From NCBI GenBank assembly GCA_046262935.1, contig JBHELT010000003.1, positions 1 to 23,147 on the forward strand: a DNA stretch of 23,147 nucleotides, in the 5' to 3' direction. How positions within the stretch are numbered: position 1 is the first letter of the stretch; each line of letters starts with the position of its first letter. A model generated the notes under the pieces. The model had not been told where the DNA came from and made no database searches. It saw nothing but the letters and a program-made list of their open reading frames with translations. Origin of the DNA: JBHELT01 sp046262935 (GTDB lineage Bacteria; Actinomycetota; CADDZG01; JAHWKV01). A program made the position numbers and the translations under genes. Shown piece after piece: positions 1 through 7,253 of this stretch.

Positions 1-57
1 GCCACGTCCGCAGAACCGGCCCCGGCCCCCGAATCGGCGACCTCCGCAGAACCGGCC
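1..57 (+). repeat. 36-bp-period direct repeat coding for an ATSAEPA motif
   Basis: Bases 1-21 and 37-57 match at 19 of 21 positions. Each copy encodes ATSAEPA inside the Ala/Pro-rich linker. The repeat sits at the very edge of the window and may have further copies outside it. Confidence 0.7.
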
Positions 58-474
58 CAGCAAGCGCCTCCTGCACCTGTTGAACCGGCAGATACACCTA
101 TTCCCGCCGCGGTCGTAGCTTCCGATCAGCCCGCCCAAGCCGAGGTCTCCGACTCAGCGCCGGTCGGTGCCGCCCAGGTTATGGCTCCGGCAGGTGGCGG
201 CACTGCTCAGTCCGCAGCGGTCTCATCATCGGAACCCGAACCTCAGCCCGAGATCGGCGAACTCATCGATTTGGAGGAGGTCCGAGTCAAACAGGTAGGC
301 GGAATCAAGGTTCGCGAGGCGAGGATCCCAACATGGATCGCTCTAGTGCTTTTGGCGATCCCTTTGTGGGCGATGCTGTATCTCATGGCTGGCGGCGGAG
401 CCGATATCGCGAGAACGAGCACGGGCTGCGAGGCCCATCCAGATCACACCTTCACCTGTTTCCTGCCCAAGTAG
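1..474 (+). CDS. C-terminal part of an unrecognised Ala/Pro-rich, single-pass membrane protein (5' end outside the window)
   Basis: The reading frame is open from base 1 to the TAG at 472-474 and gives 157 residues, so the start lies outside the window. About the first 85 residues are a low-complexity Ala/Pro/Glu/Ser linker. A charged stretch (ELIDLEEVRVKQVGGIKVR) follows, then one hydrophobic helix at about residues 112-130 (WIALVLLAIPLWAMLYLMA). The tail of about 25 residues contains C-x2-H-x2-H-x3-C (CEAHPDHTFTC). Basic residues before the helix predict that the tail lies outside the cytoplasm. The tail could hold a disulfide or bind a metal, but no CxxCH haem motif is visible. I do not recognise the family. 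Linker-plus-anchor layouts of this kind occur in some actinobacterial membrane-anchored cytochromes c. The composition also resembles the NuoI2 tail at the other end of the window. It ends 137 bases before the next gene and is probably a separate transcription unit. Confidence 0.75.
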   Translation, partial: ATSAEPAPAPESATSAEPAQQAPPAPVEPADTPIPAAVVASDQPAQAEVSDSAPVGAAQVMAPAGGGTAQSAAVSSSEPEPQPEIGELIDLEEVRVKQVGGIKVREARIPTWIALVLLAIPLWAMLYLMAGGGADIARTSTGCEAHPDHTFTCFLPK

Positions 475-552
475 GCGAGCGGTTCCAAACACGCTGAGGG
501 GTCTTATCCGAGGCGGTAGCTAAACGCCGGAGTGGGTAACAAGCGCCTGGAA

Positions 553-567
553 GAGTAAAATAACCCC
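553..567 (+). promoter_or_regulatory. Candidate -10 region of the nuo operon promoter
   Basis: GAGTAAAATAACCCC contains TAAAAT (556-561), which fits the TANNNT -10 pattern typical of Actinobacteria. The same block recurs with 12 of 15 identical bases at 18588-18602, ahead of the second nuo set, and this supports it. No convincing -35 hexamer is visible at the expected spacing. Transcription would start near 568. Confidence 0.4.
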
Positions 568-570
568 GAG

Positions 571-590
571 CTCGTGAAAGTTTTCACAAA
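571..590 (+). promoter_or_regulatory. Inverted-repeat operator, CRP/FNR-family type, ahead of the first nuo operon
   Basis: The core CGTGA-AAGTTT-TCACA (573-588) matches the TGTGA-N6-TCACA layout of CRP-family sites at 9 of 10 arm positions and contains the perfect repeat GTGAAA-N2-TTTCAC. The 20-base block is 16/20 identical to 18627-18646, which lies ahead of nuoA2. It ends about 23 bases before the TTG start and lies downstream of the candidate -10. If that -10 is correct, the site is placed for repression rather than activation. Which regulator binds is inference. Confidence 0.6.
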
Positions 591-611
591 GTCGGAATGA
601 AGGATCCCTGA

Positions 612-1949
612 TTGGCCGAGTACGACGCGATCGTCATCGGCGCAGGACCTGGCGGTTCCAGTGCGGCGTACCACCTAGCCAAGGCAGGAGCCAGGGTTCT
701 CGTGATCGAGAAGAAACAGTTTCCCCGCGCCAAGACCTGTGGCGACGGCCTTACACCGCGCGCACTAAAGGCGATGCGAGACATGGATCTGGACTTGATG
801 GATTCGTATCAAAGCGTTAGAGGTTTGCGCGTCGTTGGCGCTGGGGGCCGAACCTTGCATCTCGACTTTCCGGCTTCCACCAAATATCCGCAGAAAGCGA
901 TGGTGCGGACCAGGAAGATGTTCGACTCCGAGCTGGCTGCCAAGGCGCAAGAGGCTGGTGCGACATACCGCTTCAAGTCAGAGGCCGTAGCGCCATTGTT
1001 CGAGGGCACCACCATGACCGGCGTCAAGTGGATCACCAAACAGCCCGATCCGGGCGGCGGTGTTGTCAAAGTCGATGAAGGCGAAGTGACAGCGCCGATC
1101 ACCATCGTCGCAGATGGCGCGTCGTCCCCGTTCGCAAGAGCCATGGGGATAAAACGCGCAGCAGGTTACCCGATGGGTCTTGCGATCCGGACTTATTACA
1201 AAAGCGATCGACACGACGATGATTGGTACGAATCCTGGCTGGAACTGCGACGCGGCGATGTTCTGTTGCCTGGGTACGGCTGGATATTCCCAGTGGGCGA
1301 CGGGACGGTGAACATCGGCGTCGGATTACTGACCACGTTCGGTCGTTGGCGTGATGTGAACCTCAATCAGTTGCAGCGCTGGTACATCGATCTTCTTCCG
1401 AAGTCGTATGGCATATCCCATGAAGATCAGACCGAACCGTTCAAGTCGGGCCGCCTGCCGATGGGTCTTAGCGTCACCAAACCTTACGGCGACGGTTACT
1501 TACTCATTGGAGATGCGGCCGGCATGGTGAATCCTTTCAATGGCGAAGGGATCGCATATGCCATGGAAACTGGCGCCATCGCAGCCTCTGTGGTGGCTTC
1601 GGCACTTAAGGGCGGGTCTTCAACCGAACTTCAGGAGTACCACCAGGCTCTTCACGATATCTACGGTTCGTATTTCAGGGTCGCTCGCAAATTCACCAAG
1701 ATCATCGGCAAGCCGAAGATCTTCAGGGTTCTTAGCCAAGTTGGTATGCGTTCGCAAAGCATGATGGAGTTCGTTTTCTTGGTTCTCGCCAATCTTGGTG
1801 AAGAGCAAGGTGGAAAGATCGGCGATCGGGTGCTTCGCGCTATGTGCAAACTCGCCGAGCAAGATATAGCCGACCTGAAAGATCCGATCGTCGATCTGCC
1901 AAGACCAAGAGCAACGGTCGAGCCGAAGAACAAGGTCGGTGCCGCTTGA
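612..1949 (+). CDS. Geranylgeranyl reductase family FAD-dependent oxidoreductase (possible MenJ-type menaquinone side-chain reductase)
   Basis: This 445-residue flavoprotein matches the geranylgeranyl reductase family, which saturates isoprenoid double bonds. An N-terminal dinucleotide-binding motif (GAGPGGSSAA, residues 10-19) binds FAD. The family's CGDGL motif is at 43-47, GYGWIFP at 221-227, and the second FAD motif GDAAGMVNPFNGEGI at 300-314. There is no membrane helix; the enzyme is probably cytoplasmic or peripherally attached. The start is TTG at 612, seven bases after a GAAGGA ribosome-binding site at 599-604, and it leads straight into AEYDAIVIGAG. The mycobacterial relative MenJ reduces one isoprene unit of menaquinone, and a homologous gene lies just before nuoA in Streptomyces. 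By inference this enzyme tailors the menaquinone used by the complex encoded downstream. The stop overlaps the nuoA start. Action on geranylgeranylated lipids instead cannot be excluded. Confidence 0.88.
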   Translation: MAEYDAIVIGAGPGGSSAAYHLAKAGARVLVIEKKQFPRAKTCGDGLTPRALKAMRDMDLDLMDSYQSVRGLRVVGAGGRTLHLDFPASTKYPQKAMVRTRKMFDSELAAKAQEAGATYRFKSEAVAPLFEGTTMTGVKWITKQPDPGGGVVKVDEGEVTAPITIVADGASSPFARAMGIKRAAGYPMGLAIRTYYKSDRHDDDWYESWLELRRGDVLLPGYGWIFPVGDGTVNIGVGLLTTFGRWRDVNLNQLQRWYIDLLPKSYGISHEDQTEPFKSGRLPMGLSVTKPYGDGYLLIGDAAGMVNPFNGEGIAYAMETGAIAASVVASALKGGSSTELQEYHQALHDIYGSYFRVARKFTKIIGKPKIFRVLSQVGMRSQSMMEFVFLVLANLGEEQGGKIGDRVLRAMCKLAEQDIADLKDPIVDLPRPRATVEPKNKVGAA

Positions 1950-2308
1950 GCGTTGGCGCGTATCTGCCCATCCTCGTACTTGGAGTGCTGGCCGCCTTGT
2001 TCGGGATCGGATCCGTACTGGTTTCGAGTTTGCTTGCACCGAAGAACCCAACGGCCGCCAAGATCGCTCCATACGAATGCGGGATCACTCCCATCGATAC
2101 CGATCGCAAGGACAGGTTCCCCATCCGTTTCTACGTGATAGCCATGCTGTTCATCGTCTTCGATATCGAGACGGTGTTCCTTTATCCGTGGGCTGTTGTG
2201 TTCAAACGACTCGGCCTTGCAGGCGTTGGCGAGATGGGTGTTTTCGCCGCGTTCTTGCTTGGCGCATACGTCTACGTATGGAACCGCAAAGGTCTGGAGT
2301 GGGACTGA
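1946..2308 (+). CDS. nuoA: NADH-quinone oxidoreductase subunit A
   Basis: NuoA is a small membrane subunit of the complex I proton-translocating arm, near the quinone chamber. This copy has 120 residues, the usual length, with three predicted helices at about 6-29, 61-84 and 93-112. The conserved loop PYECGITP (42-49) and the acidic helix motif VFDIETVFLYPW (71-82) identify the family. The chosen start is TTG at 1946, which overlaps the TGA of the preceding flavoprotein as TTGA and gives a family-like N-terminus (SVGAYLPIL). The frame is open further upstream, but that would bury the start in the previous gene. A separate divergent paralogue lies at 18674-19042. Translation is probably coupled to the upstream gene. 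Confidence 0.95.
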   Translation: MSVGAYLPILVLGVLAALFGIGSVLVSSLLAPKNPTAAKIAPYECGITPIDTDRKDRFPIRFYVIAMLFIVFDIETVFLYPWAVVFKRLGLAGVGEMGVFAAFLLGAYVYVWNRKGLEWD

Positions 2309-2309
2309 G

Positions 2310-2795
2310 ATGAGCGAATCGCACAAGGGCGGGGTTCTGTTAGGCAGTTTGGACAAGGTGGTCGATTGGGCCCGTCGATCGAGCCTGTGGCCAGCCACAT
2401 TCGGTCTCGCCTGTTGCGCGATCGAGATGATGGCTGCTGGCGCTAGCAGGTTTGACCTTTCGCGGTTTGGCATGGAGGTGTTCCGTGCATCTCCGCGGCA
2501 GGCCGATCTGATGATCGTTGCGGGACGGGTTTCGCAGAAGATGGCGCCAGTTCTAAGACAGATCTACGACCAGATGCCAGATCCCAAATGGGTCATCTCG
2601 ATGGGAGCCTGTGCCTCTTGCGGCGGCGTTTTCAACAACTACGCACTGATCCAGGGAGTCGACCAGATCGTTCCCGTTGATATGTACGTTCCAGGATGTC
2701 CGCCCCGTCCGGAGATGTTGATCGACGGGATCATGAAACTTCACGACAAGATCCTCGCGGGAGAGTACCGGGAGCGACACGCGGCCTATTCATGA
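2310..2795 (+). CDS. nuoB: NADH-quinone oxidoreductase subunit B
   Basis: NuoB carries the terminal iron-sulfur cluster N2, which passes electrons to menaquinone. It sits at the junction of the peripheral and membrane arms. The 161-residue product shows all four N2 ligands: the adjacent pair C35-C36 (GLACCAIE), C101 (SMGACASCGG) and C130 (VPGCPPRP). The ASPRQADLMIVAG segment is also typical. The ATG at 2310 follows the nuoA stop by one base. The end overlaps nuoC as ATGA. The second copy at 19043-19579 has diverged clearly outside these motifs, so the pair is not a recent duplication. Confidence 0.97.
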   Translation: MSESHKGGVLLGSLDKVVDWARRSSLWPATFGLACCAIEMMAAGASRFDLSRFGMEVFRASPRQADLMIVAGRVSQKMAPVLRQIYDQMPDPKWVISMGACASCGGVFNNYALIQGVDQIVPVDMYVPGCPPRPEMLIDGIMKLHDKILAGEYRERHAAYS

Positions 2796-3277
2796 ATGCC
2801 GAATCGGTGACTCAAACCTTGATGACTAAGTTTCCCAACGCGTTCGATGGTGCTTCGGTCGTCGGGGGCCAACCGATGTTGACCGTTAGGTCCGATCACT
2901 GGGGACCGGTGTCGAAATGGCTCGCGGGCGAGGGGGGCTTCGAGTTCTTGTCCGACCTCTGCGGGGTTGACTTACTTGGAACCGAGCCGCGCTTTCAAGT
3001 CGTGTACACGCTTACGAATATGGCCGAGAAGCAGAGGGTGACGATCAGGCTGCCGATCCAAAGCTACCCTCCGAAGACCCGTTCGGTGGTTGATCTCTGG
3101 CCGGGCGCCAACTTCCATGAACGAGAAGCGTTCGACATGTTCGGCATCGAGTTCGAAGGACATCCAGACCCCACCCGGATCTTGATGCCGGATGAGTGGG
3201 AAGGGCACCCGCTTCGCAAGGATTACTCGATGGGCAAGGTCCCCATCGAGTACAAGCATCTTTCGCCGGGGGCCTGA
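2792..3277 (+). CDS. nuoC: NADH-quinone oxidoreductase subunit C (30 kDa subunit)
   Basis: NuoC is a cofactor-free structural subunit of the quinone-reducing module and packs against NuoD. The product has 161 residues. The family signature is near the C-terminus: HEREAFDMFGIEFEGHPD, then RILMPDEWEGHPLRKDY. It is a free-standing subunit, not the NuoCD fusion of enterobacteria. The ATG at 2792 overlaps the nuoB stop by four bases (ATGA), and nuoD starts one base after its TGA. Confidence 0.95.
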   Translation: MNAESVTQTLMTKFPNAFDGASVVGGQPMLTVRSDHWGPVSKWLAGEGGFEFLSDLCGVDLLGTEPRFQVVYTLTNMAEKQRVTIRLPIQSYPPKTRSVVDLWPGANFHEREAFDMFGIEFEGHPDPTRILMPDEWEGHPLRKDYSMGKVPIEYKHLSPGA

Positions 3278-3278
3278 C

Positions 3279-4514
3279 ATGGACGAATCGATGGTTGATA
3301 CGTTCGAGCAGACCTCGCAGGGAGCCTATGTCGAGGAGTGGGACGACGACGACGAGTTGATGACCATCAACATGGGCCCTCAGCATCCATCTACACATGG
3401 GGTATTGCGTTTGATCCTCACACTGCAGGGCGAGATGGTGCGCGAGGCCAAGCCGGTGATCGGCTACCTGCACACAGGGATGGAGAAAGAGTGCGAGGAC
3501 AACAACTGGCGCCAGGCAGTGACGATCGTGACCCGGATGGACTATCTGGCTCCGTTCTTCAATGAACTTGTTTATTCCATGGGGGTCGAAGCTTTGATGG
3601 GGATCGAAGTCCCTGAGCGGGGTCAGGCCATCCGCATCTTGATGACGGAATTGAACCGCATCAGTTCGCACTTGGTGTGGCTCGCTACCCAGGGTATGGA
3701 TATGGGCGCGATCTCGATGATGCTCTACGGCTTTCGTGAGCGCGAACTGTTGATCGACTTCTTCGAAATGGTCACCGGGCTCAGGATGAACCATAACTAC
3801 ATCATCCCTGGCGGTGTGTGGCAGGACCTTCCCGAGGGATGGATGACACCAGTTAGAGATTTCATCGCGATATTTCCAGCCAGATTGAAGGAATACGAAA
3901 CACTTTTGACGGACAACCCCATCTGGAAGCAGCGCACCAAGGATGTTGGAAAGATCTCGCAGCAAGACGCGATCCGCCATGGCGCATCCGGCCCTATCCT
4001 GCGGGCTACAGGTCTCGATTGGGATATCAGAAAGGTATTTCCCTACTCGGGGATAGACAGATATGAGTTCTCCGTTCCAACCGCAACGGGCGGCGATGTC
4101 TTCTCGCGCTATCAAGTCAGATTGCAGGAGATGCGCGAGTCGCTGGGCATCGTCGAGCAAGTTATCGCGTCGATGCCTTCGGGTGAATATCGCAACCAAG
4201 ATCCCAAGATCACTCCTCCGCCGCGACGCGATCTCACTACATCGATGGAAGCTGTTATCCATCACTTCAAGTTGGTTACCGAGGGATATCAGGTGCCCGC
4301 TGGTGACGTATACGTGGCGGTCGAATCTCCTCGCGGTGAGCTTGGGGCGTATGTGATGTCCGATGGATCATCGAATCCTTATCGCATGCATATGCGCGAT
4401 CCGTCTTTCGTGAACCTTCAGTCGCTTCCGCTCATGATGCGCGACACACTTGTTGCCGATACCGTTGCCGCCATCGCTTCGGTCGACCCTGTCATGGGAG
4501 GCGTTGACCGGTGA
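3279..4514 (+). CDS. nuoD: NADH-quinone oxidoreductase subunit D (49 kDa subunit)
   Basis: NuoD forms most of the quinone-binding pocket next to cluster N2. The product has 411 residues. The quinone-site loop NMGPQHPSTHG (31-41) supplies H36 and H40, and the conserved tyrosine is Y63 in IGYLHTGMEK. The C-terminus SVDPVMGGVDR is typical of the family, whose fold derives from NiFe hydrogenase large subunits; the hydrogenase metal ligands are not present. The ATG at 3279 is preferred, and a later in-frame ATG at 3291 would shorten it by four residues. The extra N-terminus is acidic (EEWDDDDE). The stop overlaps the nuoE GTG as GTGA. Confidence 0.97.
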   Translation: MDESMVDTFEQTSQGAYVEEWDDDDELMTINMGPQHPSTHGVLRLILTLQGEMVREAKPVIGYLHTGMEKECEDNNWRQAVTIVTRMDYLAPFFNELVYSMGVEALMGIEVPERGQAIRILMTELNRISSHLVWLATQGMDMGAISMMLYGFRERELLIDFFEMVTGLRMNHNYIIPGGVWQDLPEGWMTPVRDFIAIFPARLKEYETLLTDNPIWKQRTKDVGKISQQDAIRHGASGPILRATGLDWDIRKVFPYSGIDRYEFSVPTATGGDVFSRYQVRLQEMRESLGIVEQVIASMPSGEYRNQDPKITPPPRRDLTTSMEAVIHHFKLVTEGYQVPAGDVYVAVESPRGELGAYVMSDGSSNPYRMHMRDPSFVNLQSLPLMMRDTLVADTVAAIASVDPVMGGVDR

Positions 4515-5482
4515 GTACTTTGGGTCGGGTAGCGGAACAGATGATCGCCAATTACCCCGAAGGGCGACAAAGAAGCGCCCTGGTCCCGCTGCTGCGTCAT
4601 GCCGAAGATGAGAACGGATTCGTAAGTGCCGAGGCCATGCAGCAGATCGCCGAGCTCATCGGGGTTACAAGCGCCGAGGTCAAGTCGGTTGCGACCTTCT
4701 ACACGATGCTCCACATGAAGCCGAGGGGGCATCACATCCTTGCGGTTTGTCATAACCTTGCTTGCAGTTTGATGGGGGCGGAACGCATCATCGGTGCGGT
4801 CGAGGGTCATCTCGGTGTAACCGCTGGTGGAACAACCGCCGATGGTGAGTTCACTTTAGAAAGGGCCGAGTGCCTCGCCTTTTGCGACAAGGCCCCGATG
4901 ATGCAGATCGACCATCGTGAGATGCATGGGCCACTTACGGTAGAAGCCGCCATAGCCTTGATCGAATCGGTTCGCACACCGGCGATCCCTGCAACGTCTG
5001 AGCCAATGCCCGAAGTCGAACCCCTCCCTGCCCCGCTGGCGGCACCTATAACCAAGGCCGAACCGGTGGCCGATACCGAACCAGAGCCCCAAGTCGAAAC
5101 GCATGGAGAAGAAGTCGAGGTGCCAACAACCTCCGAGGTGATGGTCGAAGCGGAGCGCGAGGCTGAATCGCTCTTGAGTGCCGGACTCGATCTCTTCGAA
5201 CCCTATGCGGACGACGACTTCATCCTCGAAGAGGTGATCGAACTTTCAGCACCCGAGCAACCAGCACCCGAGCAACCAGCACCCGAGCAACCAGCACCCG
5301 AGCAACCAGCACCCGATGACGCCGCGTTGCTGCGGGGGCATCGCAAGCCTTATTCGGCGGAAAGACTTCTCGACATCGAGATCGATGATGCTGGGGTCGG
5401 GCCTGGCCCTGCTGACCCGCGAGAGATCGGGGCCCCCATGCCCGACGACGACAACGTTCGCAGGCCGCGGGGGGCCGAATGA
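4511..5482 (+). CDS. nuoE: NADH-quinone oxidoreductase subunit E with a long acidic, proline-rich C-terminal extension
   Basis: NuoE is the 24 kDa subunit of the NADH input module and binds the 2Fe-2S cluster N1a. Residues 1 to about 156 form the normal thioredoxin-like domain, with ligands C80 and C85 (AVCHNLAC) and C121 and C125 (AECLAFC). The remaining 165 or so residues are extra: a Pro/Glu-rich stretch, an acidic segment predicted helical (EREAESLLSAGLDLFEP), a run of APEQ repeats at about 247-268, and a tail containing HRKPYSAERLLDIEIDD. Some actinobacterial NuoE proteins are known to have such tails, but this one doubles the subunit. It may be disordered with short docking segments; its function is unknown. 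The GTG start at 4511 overlaps the nuoD stop, and the end overlaps nuoF as ATGA. Confidence 0.93.
   Translation: MSTLGRVAEQMIANYPEGRQRSALVPLLRHAEDENGFVSAEAMQQIAELIGVTSAEVKSVATFYTMLHMKPRGHHILAVCHNLACSLMGAERIIGAVEGHLGVTAGGTTADGEFTLERAECLAFCDKAPMMQIDHREMHGPLTVEAAIALIESVRTPAIPATSEPMPEVEPLPAPLAAPITKAEPVADTEPEPQVETHGEEVEVPTTSEVMVEAEREAESLLSAGLDLFEPYADDDFILEEVIELSAPEQPAPEQPAPEQPAPEQPAPDDAALLRGHRKPYSAERLLDIEIDDAGVGPGPADPREIGAPMPDDDNVRRPRGAE
5247..5316 (+). repeat. 15-bp tandem repeat (4.7 copies) coding for PAPEQ units in NuoE
   Basis: The unit CAGCACCCGAGCAAC repeats four times without change and then a fifth time in part. It encodes SAPEQ, three PAPEQ and then PAPDD. Perfect identity at the DNA level implies recent slippage expansion. 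Units of 15 bases keep the frame, so copy number can vary among strains without breaking the gene. Confidence 0.95.
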
Positions 5483-6804
5483 TCGAAGAAACCCTCGTGG
5501 TGCGAAGGTTGATGACCGAGCACCCGGGCGATTCATTCACGATCGCTCGTTACGTTGAAAGCGGTGGATACGAAGCCCTGAGGAGGGCCCTGTCAGACCA
5601 GGCACCCGAAGACTTGATCGAGATGATCAAGGCATCAGGCCTTCGGGGCCGGGGGGGCGCTGGGTTCCCCACCGGAAACAAGTGGGCCTTCATCCCCAAA
5701 GACGTGAAACCGAAATACGTCGTGGTAAACGACGATGAGGGCGAACCCTGCACTTTCAAGGACCGAGAGATAACCGAGCGCGATCCTCACTCCATCATCG
5801 AAGGTGCCTTGATTTGCGCCTATGCGGTTGGTGCCGAGGCTGTTTACATCTATGTCCGTGGTGAATTCAGTCTCGGGATGCAGCGCCTCGAGGCGGCGAT
5901 CGCAGATGCGCGTTCGAAGGGCTTCGTCGGCAAGTCGATCATGGGAACAGACTTTTCTTGTGAGGTGTACGCGCATCCCGGAGCGGGGGCCTACATCTGC
6001 GGCGAGGAGACCGCACTGCTCGAATCACTCGAAGGTTACCGAGGCCAGCCGCGACTAAGACCTCCCTTCTTTCCGGCCATCAAGGGTCTTTATCACCAGC
6101 CGACGGTGGTCAACAATGTCGAAACTCTTGCCACCGTTGCGCACATCGTCAACAAAGGGGTCGACTGGTTCAAGTCCATGGGGACCGAAAAGTCTCCCGG
6201 ACCAAAGATCTTTTCGATATCCGGAAGAGTCAACCGGCCTGGCAATTACGAGTTGCCGCTTGGTACCCCCATGGGTTCGTTGTTAGAGATCGCTGGCGGC
6301 TTCATCGACGACGCCCCCTTCAAAGCCGTCATACCGGGTGGTGCAAGCGCGCCATGGTTAGACACGCTCGACATCACCATGGATTTCGAAGCACTCGGGG
6401 CAGCCGCGTCGATGCTCGGCTCTGGTTCGGTGGTTTTCATCGATGCGAACAGCTGCGTGGTTGAGATGGCGATGATCTCGACGCGATTTTTCAATCACGA
6501 GTCGTGCGGCAAATGCACCCCTTGCAGGGAAGGGACCTGGTGGACAGTCAAGATCCTGGAAAGGATCGAAGGGGGAGAAGGACGTCCCGAGGACTTGAAG
6601 ACTTTGATCGACGTCACCAACAATATGTCTGCGCCCGGACCCGCGTATGTACCCAAGGGTCAGTGTTTCTGTGCTTTAGGCGACGGTGCGGCCTGGTCGC
6701 TGCGGTCAGCCATCAACCTTTTCGAACAAGATTTCGTTGCTCACATCGAGCAACACGGTTGTCCGATGCGGATCCAGAGCCCGTCGCAAATGGGAGTCGC
6801 ATGA
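5479..6804 (+). CDS. nuoF: NADH-quinone oxidoreductase subunit F (NADH-binding 51 kDa subunit)
   Basis: NuoF oxidises NADH and passes electrons through FMN to cluster N3. It is the catalytic entry point of complex I, at the tip of the cytoplasmic arm. The 441-residue product shows the FMN/NADH glycine-rich segment LRGRGGAGFPTGNKW (55-69), the NADH-site segment NDDEGEPCTFKDRE (84-97) and the GAGAYICGEETALLESLEG stretch (168-186). The N3 4Fe-4S ligands are C343, C346 and C349 (SCGKCTPCREG) and C398 (QCFCALGD). The start is ATG at 5479, overlapping the nuoE stop as ATGA. The next gene begins inside its stop codon. It is followed by an extra membrane-protein gene rather than directly by nuoG. Confidence 0.97.
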   Translation: MIEETLVVRRLMTEHPGDSFTIARYVESGGYEALRRALSDQAPEDLIEMIKASGLRGRGGAGFPTGNKWAFIPKDVKPKYVVVNDDEGEPCTFKDREITERDPHSIIEGALICAYAVGAEAVYIYVRGEFSLGMQRLEAAIADARSKGFVGKSIMGTDFSCEVYAHPGAGAYICGEETALLESLEGYRGQPRLRPPFFPAIKGLYHQPTVVNNVETLATVAHIVNKGVDWFKSMGTEKSPGPKIFSISGRVNRPGNYELPLGTPMGSLLEIAGGFIDDAPFKAVIPGGASAPWLDTLDITMDFEALGAAASMLGSGSVVFIDANSCVVEMAMISTRFFNHESCGKCTPCREGTWWTVKILERIEGGEGRPEDLKTLIDVTNNMSAPGPAYVPKGQCFCALGDGAAWSLRSAINLFEQDFVAHIEQHGCPMRIQSPSQMGVA

Positions 6805-7253
6805 TGAAAGGCATAAGGGTGATCGCGGCAGCATCTGCATTCGTAGGCTGGGTTTACTCTTGGTACCTGCTGCGTGGCGTTCGCAACTTCTACGCTGAAG
6901 GAGACGTTGGCACCCAACCTTTCTGGTTGGTCCTTCTGCTAGGTCTCACGACAACGGCACTCATCGCGACAACGCTGACCGCCGGTACTAGATTCAGAGG
7001 CTGGCCTTACCTCAGCATCGGATCAGGCGCCGGGTTGTTTGGTTCGATCATCTTGAGTCAGTTCGCCATGCTCGGTTCCGTCGGAGCAGGCAGTCTTGCC
7101 AACGCTTTCGATCTGGCGTTCAGGACGCGGACGACTCTTAGCGTCGCGGTGTTCATCGCGGGGATCCCGTGCATGCTGGTCCTTTCGGGGATCACTTTCT
7201 TGCTGCGCCGCCCCCATGAAACGTCCAACATGGCGGTGGCCGATGCCAGATAG
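6801..7253 (+). CDS. Unrecognised four-helix membrane protein inserted between nuoF and nuoG
   Basis: I do not recognise this 150-residue protein. It has four predicted membrane helices at about residues 4-24, 40-61, 69-94 and 112-135, with short charged loops (RGVRNFYAEGD, GTRFRG) and a polar tail (RRPHETSNMAVADAR). No cysteine cluster, haem or nucleotide motif is visible; the only cysteine is C124. The ATG at 6801 overlaps the nuoF stop as ATGA, and its 3' end overlaps the nuoG start by 11 bases. It is therefore translated as part of the operon and is very likely a real gene. No standard complex I subunit has this form or position. It could be an accessory subunit, an assembly factor or a membrane anchor for the peripheral arm, but these are guesses from position alone. 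Confidence 0.85.
   Translation: MMKGIRVIAAASAFVGWVYSWYLLRGVRNFYAEGDVGTQPFWLVLLLGLTTTALIATTLTAGTRFRGWPYLSIGSGAGLFGSIILSQFAMLGSVGAGSLANAFDLAFRTRTTLSVAVFIAGIPCMLVLSGITFLLRRPHETSNMAVADAR

Noticed and set aside
475..553. Possible terminator between the left-edge gene and the nuo promoter region
   Set aside because: Only a four-base GGCG/CGCC stem near 512-530 was found, with no T-tract, which is too weak to call.
1661..2473. Open frame on the minus strand opposite the flavoprotein end, nuoA and nuoB (about 270 codons)
   Set aside because: It spans three well-supported plus-strand genes and shows no recognisable motif, so it is treated as a shadow.
3045..4265. Long open frame on the minus strand opposite nuoC and nuoD (about 400 codons)
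   Set aside because: It lies antisense to two certain complex I genes, its translation is His/Arg/Asp-rich without domain pattern or hydrophobic segments, and the openness follows from the codon bias of the plus-strand genes.
5247..5316. Repeat array considered as a CRISPR or iteron array
   Set aside because: The units are contiguous 15-mers with no spacers and lie in frame within nuoE, so they are a coding tandem repeat.
5220..5540. Minus-strand frames with repeated Cys-Trp-Leu-Leu-Gly or Val-Ala-Arg-Val-Leu units
   Set aside because: These are the reverse reading of the 15-base repeat in nuoE. Any frame through a perfect repeat of 15 bases gives a five-residue repeat.
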